Part shown: piece by piece, positions 1 to 4,256 of the stretch
Layout of the letters: every line of letters starts with the position of its first letter
Numbering within the stretch: position 1 is the first letter of the stretch
NCBI GenBank assembly: GCA_025350945.1
Contig: JANXWW010000360.1
Span: 1 to 5,193, forward strand
Origin: Burkholderiales bacterium
Lineage (GTDB): Bacteria > Pseudomonadota > Gammaproteobacteria > Burkholderiales > Usitatibacteraceae
Direction: 5' to 3'
Length of the DNA: 5,193 bases
Position numbers and translations under genes: made by a program
The notes under the pieces: model-generated
What the model was told of the DNA's origin: nothing
What the model saw: the letters and a program-made list of their open reading frames with translations, nothing else
Database searches by the model: none

Positions 1-1
1 T

Positions 2-52
2 ATCAGGATCGTGCCGTTTGCGTATTTTAAATACAAGGGCTGGCTAGATTAG
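2..52 (+). CDS. Possible C-terminal end of an upstream gene (partial)
   Basis: An open frame enters from the left edge and ends at TAG (50-52). It gives 16 residues ending in FAYFKYKGWLD, rich in aromatic and basic residues, as might be seen at the tail of a real protein. The other two plus frames stop at 30 and 47. Sixteen codons are too few to prove coding, and two minus-strand frames are also open to the window edge. I do not recognise the family. The sequence to the left of the window would settle whether this is a gene end. Confidence 0.22.
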   Translation: MRIVPFAYFKYKGWLD

Positions 53-93
53 CGGCGCAAATTTGAAAGTCAACAACTGGCGCGCTGTTTGCG

Positions 94-121
94 GCATAAA
101 TGCTTTGAAACGCCCACCCAG
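94..121 (+). repeat. Dispersed short repeat, copy 1
   Basis: The segment starts with GCATAAATGCT, then three variable bases, then AAACGCCC (108-115), followed by a C-rich tail. It matches 4049-4075 in the same orientation: 19 of 22 bases are identical over 94-115, and the match continues loosely to CAG. The core AGCAT/ATGCT-type arms are an inverted repeat around AA. In this copy the outer hairpin arms are poorly preserved. Both copies are intergenic. The likely nature is a REP-like intergenic palindromic repeat, which is inference from only two copies. Confidence 0.45.
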
Positions 122-126
122 CCTTA

Positions 127-144
127 TGCTGTCGGGTTACAGCA
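127..144 (-). other. Hairpin immediately downstream of the BLUF gene stop
   Basis: TGCTGT (127-132) and ACAGCA (139-144) form a perfect 6-bp stem around a 6-base loop (CGGGTT). The stem abuts the BLUF stop codon (145-147), so on the minus strand it lies directly after the coding region. No T-run follows it in the direction of transcription, so it is not a canonical intrinsic terminator. It may be an mRNA 3'-end stabiliser or a weak terminator. Confidence 0.35.
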
Positions 145-615
145 CTAGAGTCTTAATTTTAATTGGGCGTGTTCGTTCGCAACGTTTTTGAACGAGACGG
201 AACGCTTAAGCCCTTCAAGGCGTAGCATTTCCATTCCATCGTCACGTCTGGATTCGAGATCAGATAATGCCAGCATGGATGCGAAGCGCTCGTTGCTTCC
301 CGCCTCAATCCGCATCGCTGCGCCGCCAGGAAAAGTTCGCTCTTCACTGAAATGTTCCCAAATCACCACGGGTGAATTATGGCGAATGTCCCGTTCGATT
401 CGCGCATAACAATTTTTAACCGCGTCCTTTGGCCCTTCAATAAATTGCAAAAACATGGTGTGGTTATAAACCAGCAAGCCGGTGACGTCTTCTGCGCGAT
501 TACGCTCAAATGCGTTTTCACATATGAGTTCAACCACACTCAACGTGGATTCGGGTGGACGCTCACTAAAATATATTAGCTGAAAGATCGGCGGTTGCGA
601 TGTCATCGATGTCAT
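145..615 (-). CDS. BLUF-domain blue-light sensor protein, short type
   Basis: This 156-residue protein is a stand-alone BLUF (sensor of blue light using FAD) photoreceptor, probably cytoplasmic, that would signal through a partner protein. The BLUF fold covers about residues 10-104: QLIYFS at the first strand, an N-terminal helix, then TGLLVY and FLQFIEG, and the RDIRH segment. The flavin-switch residues are present as Tyr15, Asn39 and Gln57; their spacing (24 and 42) equals that of Tyr8/Asn32/Gln50 in Slr1694 (PixD) and Tyr21/Asn45/Gln63 in AppA. The beta-5 region reads RTFPGGAAM, so the semi-conserved Trp is Gly98 and the usual Met position is Ala100, with Met one residue later. Residues 105-156 are a short, probably helical C-terminal extension like that of PixD; there is no EAL, GGDEF or other output domain. 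Start 615 is favoured over the in-frame ATG at 606 because GAGAGG lies 5 bases upstream of it. The gene lies downstream of orn on the same strand, 152 bases away. Confidence 0.93.
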   Translation of the reverse strand: MTSMTSQPPIFQLIYFSERPPESTLSVVELICENAFERNRAEDVTGLLVYNHTMFLQFIEGPKDAVKNCYARIERDIRHNSPVVIWEHFSEERTFPGGAAMRIEAGSNERFASMLALSDLESRRDDGMEMLRLEGLKRSVSFKNVANEHAQLKLRL

Positions 616-620
616 ATTTG

Positions 621-626
621 CCTCTC
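621..626 (-). promoter_or_regulatory. Ribosome binding site of the BLUF gene
   Basis: On the minus strand GAGAGG lies 5 bases before the ATG at 615. The alternative ATG at 606 would be 14 bases away, so this site decides the start. Confidence 0.6.
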
Positions 627-667
627 GTCTTTATGCGCCAATAAGCCGATTTTTATGAGTTTAATTC

Positions 668-732
668 CAGGTGATATGCACAAAAAATGGTGCAGGTGGA
701 ATGTAAACCAATATGGTCAATTAGTATGTCAA
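668..732 (-). promoter_or_regulatory. Probable promoter/operator region of the BLUF gene
   Basis: Read on the minus strand, a perfect -35 hexamer TTGACA lies at 732-727, but the sequence 17 bases downstream (GGTTTA) is a poor -10; TTTACA, with a TG extension, lies 19 bases downstream. A second TTGAC follows the first by 12 bases, making a direct repeat. Nearer the gene, plus-strand CAGGTG occurs at 668-673 and 693-698, extending to 9 of 11 matching bases, and TGCAC (677-681) and GTGCA (690-694) form an inverted repeat around an A-rich loop. This density of repeats in a 152-base gap suggests a regulated promoter, but no known regulator site is recognised. Confidence 0.3.
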
Positions 733-767
733 CAATTGAAAAAATACATGCTACCTATCCTGCAAAG

Positions 768-1340
768 CTATGAGGTCGCCGGTGCGCAATTCAAAAAATG
801 TTCGCGATAATATTTTAGTTCTTCTATGCTTTCGTAAATATCGGCAAGTGCTTCATGTTTTCCGTGTTTTTTCATGCCGGACATGATTTCTGGCTTCCAG
901 CGTTTGGCCAATTCTTTCAATGTTGAAACGTCAAGATTTCGATAGTGAAAATACTCTTCAAGCTTCGGCATCCAGCGCGCCAAAAAGCGACGATCCTGGC
1001 AGATCGAATTGCCGCACATGGGCGAGGTGCTCGCAGGTACATGCAGCTTTAAAAACTCAATCATTTTCGTTTCAACATCGCTATCGGTCAATGTTGAAAC
1101 TTTAATTTTATCAATCAAGCCCGATTTTTTATGCGTGGATTTATTCCATGAATCCATACCGTCTAAAATACCGTTGTTCTGATGCACCACCAGTACCGGC
1201 GCTTCAGCGATTGTATTTAAATTCGCGTCCGTCACGACGAGGGCAACTTCGATAATATGGTCTTGATCGGGTACTAAGCCGGTCATTTCCATATCGATCC
1301 AGATAAGATTATTTTGATTCTGTTTCGCGTCTTGGGTCAT
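768..1340 (-). CDS. orn: Oligoribonuclease (3'-5' exoribonuclease)
   Basis: Orn degrades 2-5-nucleotide RNA fragments, mainly dinucleotides, to mononucleotides in the cytoplasm; this includes pGpG, the product of c-di-GMP hydrolysis. The 190-residue protein is a complete DEDDh exonuclease of usual length. Catalytic residues are Asp16 and Glu18 in WIDMEMTGL, Asp116 in NSICQDRRFL, and His162 and Asp167 in KHEALADI. All five are shifted by exactly four positions from E. coli Orn (Asp12, Glu14, Asp112, His158, Asp163). The start at 1340 is firm: an in-frame TGA lies about 39 bases upstream with no other ATG, GTG or TTG between. There is no clear Shine-Dalgarno sequence before the ATG. The gene is divergent from the M48-dehydratase-rsgA operon. 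No strong terminator is seen after the stop (768-770), only an A6 run at 738-743, which reads as T6 on the coding strand. Confidence 0.97.
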   Translation of the reverse strand: MTQDAKQNQNNLIWIDMEMTGLVPDQDHIIEVALVVTDANLNTIAEAPVLVVHQNNGILDGMDSWNKSTHKKSGLIDKIKVSTLTDSDVETKMIEFLKLHVPASTSPMCGNSICQDRRFLARWMPKLEEYFHYRNLDVSTLKELAKRWKPEIMSGMKKHGKHEALADIYESIEELKYYREHFLNCAPATS

Positions 1341-1434
1341 GAGGGCACGTAAAATGATTGAACAAATATAATTGTCTCACGAAGCCTTGGCATTACTGTT
1401 TTGATATCACTTCTTATGTCCACCTCTCAATAGA
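1341..1434. promoter_or_regulatory. Divergent promoter region between orn and the M48 protease operon
   Basis: This 94-base gap must serve transcription both ways. For orn, a candidate -10 TATATT lies on the minus strand at 1370-1365, 25 bases before the ATG, but no good -35 is found at proper spacing. For the operon, TTGGCA (1387-1392) resembles a -35 but has no good -10; TTGTCT (1372-1377) with TACTGT (1394-1399) at 16 bases is a weak alternative. Neither start codon has a clear Shine-Dalgarno sequence. The assignment rests mostly on gene orientation. Confidence 0.4.
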
Positions 1435-2742
1435 TTGAATCCCTTGACTGCTGCCACCTTCACCACTATTTTTATTATTTGCTTCGCGATCATGCTCGCC
1501 TTTCAGACTTGGCTTTCCGTGCGGCAGTTGACGCACGTGCGCGCACATCGCGCAAGCGTGCCACCAGAGTTCACGGATGTAATTACGCTCGCGGCACATC
1601 AAAAAGCAGCGGATTACACGTCAGAGAAAGTCAAATTAGGCATCGTTGAAAACCTTCTGGAATCTGCTCTGTTGCTTGTTTTCACCATGGGCGGCGTGAT
1701 ATTTTTAATCGATCAAATCGCAGCAAGCGTAAACGGTGTCACAGGTTTTAATTATGGCCGGGGCCTGCTGCTTATTTTCGGCGTGATGGCCATTTCATCG
1801 ATCATCTCGATGCCCTTCGATCTCTATCGCACGTTCGGCATTGAGGCAAAGTACGGCTTCAATAAAATCACCTTCAAACTGTATGTTATCGATGCGCTGA
1901 AAGGCATTCTGCTTTCTGCCGTAATTGGTATTCCGCTATTGCTTGTGGCCTTCTGGCTGATGGAGAAAATGGGCAGCATGTGGTGGCTTTATTTGTGGCT
2001 GGTGTGGGTGGGATTTAGCGTGATGATGATGGCGGTGTATCCCAATTTTATCGCGCCGCTATTCAATAAATTTACGCCACTCGACAATGACAGTTTGCGC
2101 ACACGAATTGAAACGCTGCTCGTGCGCTGCGGCTTTGCATCAAAAGGATTATTCGTGATGGATGGCTCAAAACGTTCCAGCCATGGCAATGCCTATTTCA
2201 CCGGTTTCGGCAAAACCAAACGGATTGTTTTTTTCGACACATTAATTGAGCGCTTGACGCCGCCGGAAATCGAAGCCGTACTGGCACATGAGCTGGGTCA
2301 CTTCAAACGCAAACATATTTACAAAATGATCGGCGGACAATTTGTTCTGGTTTTTGTGATTCTCGCGTTGATGGGCTGGGTGATTGACAAGCCATGGTTC
2401 TACGAGGGGCTCGGCTTTCCTGTTGCGTCAATTGCAAATAACGCCGCCCCGCATGTTGCCGTATCACTCATGCTATTTTTCATGGTGCTGCCCGTGTTCA
2501 CATTTTGGCTCACACCGCTGGGCAGTTTGCTATCACGCAAACATGAATTCGAAGCGGATGCCTATGCGGTGGAACAAACGAATGCGGATGATTTGGTCGC
2601 AGCACTCGTCAAACTTTATCGCGATAATGCATCGACCTTGACACCGGACCCGATTCATTCTGCGGTGTACGATTCGCATCCGCCTGCAGCGATCCGGATT
2701 GCGCATTTGAATTCTTTACAAAAATCTTTAAAGCCGATCTGA
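1435..2742 (+). CDS. M48 family zinc metallopeptidase, Ste24/CAAX-protease type
   Basis: This 435-residue integral membrane protease belongs to the family of yeast Ste24 and human ZMPSTE24. Bacterial members have no prenylated CAAX substrate, so a role in membrane-protein quality control is likely but unproven. The first 210 residues hold about five hydrophobic segments (about 9-27, 70-95, 109-127, 155-176, 182-202), the M48 N-terminal domain, ending in the conserved YPNFIAPLFNKF. The catalytic part has DGSKRSSHGNAYFTG (243-257), the zinc motif HELGH (His285, Glu286, His289), two further hydrophobic segments (about 301-317, 341-360), EFEAD with the third ligand Glu371 and Asp375, and SHPP (414-417). 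All key residues are intact and the length is normal. The start is uncertain: the frame opens after a TGA at 1402-1404 and contains no ATG or GTG before the first membrane helix. TTG at 1435 is the first candidate and TTG at 1444 the second; no Shine-Dalgarno sequence favours either. It is the first gene of a three-gene overlapping run. Confidence 0.92.
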   Translation: MNPLTAATFTTIFIICFAIMLAFQTWLSVRQLTHVRAHRASVPPEFTDVITLAAHQKAADYTSEKVKLGIVENLLESALLLVFTMGGVIFLIDQIAASVNGVTGFNYGRGLLLIFGVMAISSIISMPFDLYRTFGIEAKYGFNKITFKLYVIDALKGILLSAVIGIPLLLVAFWLMEKMGSMWWLYLWLVWVGFSVMMMAVYPNFIAPLFNKFTPLDNDSLRTRIETLLVRCGFASKGLFVMDGSKRSSHGNAYFTGFGKTKRIVFFDTLIERLTPPEIEAVLAHELGHFKRKHIYKMIGGQFVLVFVILALMGWVIDKPWFYEGLGFPVASIANNAAPHVAVSLMLFFMVLPVFTFWLTPLGSLLSRKHEFEADAYAVEQTNADDLVAALVKLYRDNASTLTPDPIHSAVYDSHPPAAIRIAHLNSLQKSLKPI

Positions 2743-3068
2743 TGATAAAACTCTCCGACATGAAATGCAGTGCAGGCGGTCAGGCGAAGGCGCTAAATGA
2801 TGCTGATATTGCGTCACATCTCGCCGTGCTCACTAGCTGGAAACGTGAAAAAAATGAAATCGTGAAAACATTTACATTCAAAAATTATCACGAAACCATG
2901 GCGTTTGTGAATGCATCCGCGTGGATTTCGCACCGTGAAGATCATCATCCTGATATTGGTCTGCATTACAACCGTTGCGTGGTGCATTACGCCACGCACG
3001 ATGCGGGCGGCATTACATTGAATGACTTTATTTGCGCGGCAAAACTTGATCAGTTGTTTGCTCAATGA
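2742..3068 (+). CDS. phhB: Pterin-4a-carbinolamine dehydratase
   Basis: This 108-residue cytoplasmic enzyme dehydrates 4a-hydroxytetrahydrobiopterin in the recycling of the pterin cofactor used by aromatic amino acid hydroxylases. The family signature is clear: SHREDHHPDI (63-72) with the histidine pair His68/His69, Tyr76, and THDAGGITLNDF (85-96) with His86. The spacing of these histidines equals that of His61/His62/His79 in the human enzyme. Length is typical. The ATG at 2742 shares its A with the TGA stop of the protease gene (2740-2742), and no Shine-Dalgarno sequence is visible, so translation is probably coupled to the upstream gene; ATG at 2760 is a less likely start. No phenylalanine hydroxylase gene is present in the window, so its pterin substrate pathway here is unknown. 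The symbol phhB is applied by family. Confidence 0.93.
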   Translation: MIKLSDMKCSAGGQAKALNDADIASHLAVLTSWKREKNEIVKTFTFKNYHETMAFVNASAWISHREDHHPDIGLHYNRCVVHYATHDAGGITLNDFICAAKLDQLFAQ

Positions 3069-3985
3069 GCACGACCAAAGGACTAACGAGGGGCTTGGTT
3101 ACGGGCGACTTTGGCCGTGATTTTTTAGTTGAATTGCCGGATCGCGTTGCCCTCACCTGCAGCCGCAAAGGCAAGAAGCAGGATGTCACTTGCGGGGATT
3201 ATGTTGAAGTGACGCCGAACCCCGATGGACGTGAGAAAACCGGGCGCATTGAAACGGTTTTACCGCGCCGCAATGTGTTGTTTCGCAAAGATGCGTGGCG
3301 CGAAAAAACACTGGCTGCGAATATCGATCAGGCGCTGATCATCGTCGCCCCCAAGCCCAGTTTTAGCGACATGTTTATCAGTCTGTGTTTGATCGCATGC
3401 GATTCGGCCGGGATCGCACCGATCATCATGCTCAACAAAAAAGATTTACCAGAGTTCGATGCTGCGCTGTTGAGCCTGAAACATTTTCAGGACGTGGGTT
3501 ACGCGGTTTTGCCGATGTCGGCGAAGTTTGATATCGAGCCGCTACGCCCTCACCTTGCCGGCAAGACCACGCTGCTGGTGGGTCAATCCGGCATGGGCAA
3601 ATCACGCACCGTCAATAATCTGGTCATGCGCGATGTCGCCAAAGAAGGCGAGCTATCCGAAGCGCTCGATTCCGGCAAACACACCACCACTTACACCAGG
3701 CTTTATCACCTCGATAAAGACACCGCGATTATTGATTCGCCCGGCCTGCAATCATTCGGATTGTTTCATTTATCGGACGACGATATCGCCTACGGCATGC
3801 CGGAATTTCGGCCCTATATCGGCACCTGCAAATTCAGCAACTGCGGGCACATCAACGAGCCGGGATGCGCGGTGCTAGCCGCCGCCGAAGCTGGAAAAAT
3901 AAACGCCACACGGCTGTCGTTTTATCAAGTGCTGATTGAGCAACAACGCGAATTGCGCATCTCGCATCCGGATTGGAAAGCGTAG
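3065..3985 (+). CDS. rsgA: Ribosome small-subunit-dependent GTPase A
   Basis: RsgA (YjeQ/YloQ) binds the 30S subunit late in its assembly and hydrolyses GTP to help release the maturation factor RbfA. The 306-residue protein is complete. It has an N-terminal OB fold (about 1-75), a circularly permuted GTPase domain with motifs in the family order G4 NKKD (124-127), G5 SAK (152-154), G1 GQSGMGKS (173-180), a G2-region HTTT (206-209) and G3 DSPG (224-227), and a C-terminal zinc finger with Cys255, Cys260, His262 and Cys268 (C-x4-C-x-H-x5-C). The ATG at 3065 overlaps the dehydratase stop in an ATGA arrangement and lacks its own strong Shine-Dalgarno sequence, which points to coupling by reinitiation. 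The pairing with divergent orn matches the E. coli neighbourhood. It ends the operon; a repeat-rich hairpin follows the TAG. Confidence 0.97.
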   Translation: MSTTKGLTRGLVTGDFGRDFLVELPDRVALTCSRKGKKQDVTCGDYVEVTPNPDGREKTGRIETVLPRRNVLFRKDAWREKTLAANIDQALIIVAPKPSFSDMFISLCLIACDSAGIAPIIMLNKKDLPEFDAALLSLKHFQDVGYAVLPMSAKFDIEPLRPHLAGKTTLLVGQSGMGKSRTVNNLVMRDVAKEGELSEALDSGKHTTTYTRLYHLDKDTAIIDSPGLQSFGLFHLSDDDIAYGMPEFRPYIGTCKFSNCGHINEPGCAVLAAAEAGKINATRLSFYQVLIEQQRELRISHPDWKA

Positions 3986-3987
3986 AG

Positions 3988-4018
3988 CTTTAGCGCTTTA
4001 GCGCTCAGCGCTTTAAAG
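3988..4018 (+). repeat. Tandem and inverted repeat just after rsgA, possible transcription end
   Basis: TTTAGCGC is repeated in tandem (3989-3996, 3997-4004), and AGCGCTTTA occurs at 3992-4000 and 4007-4015. AGCGCT (3992-3997) can pair with AGCGCT (4007-4012), and the outer CTTT (3988-3991) with AAAG (4015-4018), leaving a 9-base loop and a 2-base bulge; AGCGC (4000-4004) pairing with GCGCT (4008-4012) is an alternative stem. There is no T-run after it, so a standard intrinsic terminator is not supported. It lies 2 bases past the rsgA stop and could stabilise or end the operon mRNA. Confidence 0.4.
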
Positions 4019-4038
4019 TGCGAACCCGCATCCAGCAA

Positions 4039-4075
4039 GGCTTTTGAAGCATAAATGCTCCAAAACGCCCGCCAG
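4039..4075 (+). repeat. Dispersed short repeat, copy 2, forming a strong hairpin
   Basis: This is the second copy of the element at 94-121, in the same orientation (GCATAAATGCT, three variable bases, AAACGCCC). Here the unit forms a long hairpin: 4039-4051 pairs with 4056-4069 around a TAAA loop, with only one A-C mismatch (4047/4060) and one bulged C (4066). The stem is GC-closed, with an A/T-run in the middle. No T-run follows on either strand. It may be a REP-like element or a factor-independent 3' end for rsgA mRNA; the presence of a copy elsewhere favours the former. Confidence 0.45.
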
Positions 4076-4256
4076 TATTAGCCTCCATTAACCCACTCAA
4101 TTTTCATCGCTAGCGTGTAAACCGCACAGGTGAGGCGCCTGCACGTTATCAAGGAGGGGCTTGCGTTTGTTTTAAATTGGTAGCAAAGTGGCATGTGTCA
4201 ATGAAAAATTGGTATTAAATCAACATTCCAAAAATTCAAACATCCGGGGAAAACAA
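4076..4256 (+). promoter_or_regulatory. Leader and probable promoter region of the TonB-dependent receptor gene
   Basis: No gene is seen here on either strand. Visible elements are the 8-base palindromes CGCTAGCG (4108-4115) and AGGCGCCT (4133-4140), a Shine-Dalgarno-like AAGGAGGGG (4151-4159) with no usable reading frame after it, and a direct repeat AAATTGGTA at 4174-4182 and 4206-4214, 32 bases apart or about three helical turns. TATTAA (4213-4218) is a weak candidate -10 without a good -35. The direct repeat is the best operator candidate, but no regulator can be named. Confidence 0.3.
4246..4250 (+). promoter_or_regulatory. Ribosome binding site of the TonB-dependent receptor gene
   Basis: GGGGA lies 6 bases before the ATG at 4257. 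It supports this start over the in-frame ATG at 4317, which would remove most of the signal peptide. Confidence 0.6.

Noticed and set aside
61..147. Possible integron attC site next to the BLUF gene
   Set aside because: The hairpin and repeat suggested it, but no pair of inverse core and core sites (RYYYAAC ... GTTRRRY) is present, and no second cassette or integrase is seen.
188..409. Plus-strand open frame opposite the BLUF gene
   Set aside because: It is antisense to a well-supported BLUF domain gene and has no recognisable motif or ribosome site.
1989..2189. Minus-strand frame inside the M48 protease gene
   Set aside because: It lies opposite conserved protease sequence (YPNFIAPLFNKF and the region following it) and has no family resemblance.
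3988..4018. Canonical intrinsic terminator after rsgA
   Set aside because: A stem can form but no T-run follows, so only a repeat or structured 3' end is reported.
94..4075. Composite mobile element bounded by the two repeat copies
   Set aside because: The repeats are short and direct, no transposase or integrase lies between them, and the genes are conserved housekeeping genes.
4201..4218. Small leader peptide ATG-AAA-AAT-TGG-TAT-TAA upstream of the receptor
   Set aside because: It has only five codons, no ribosome site at proper distance and overlaps the direct repeat, so chance is the simpler explanation.
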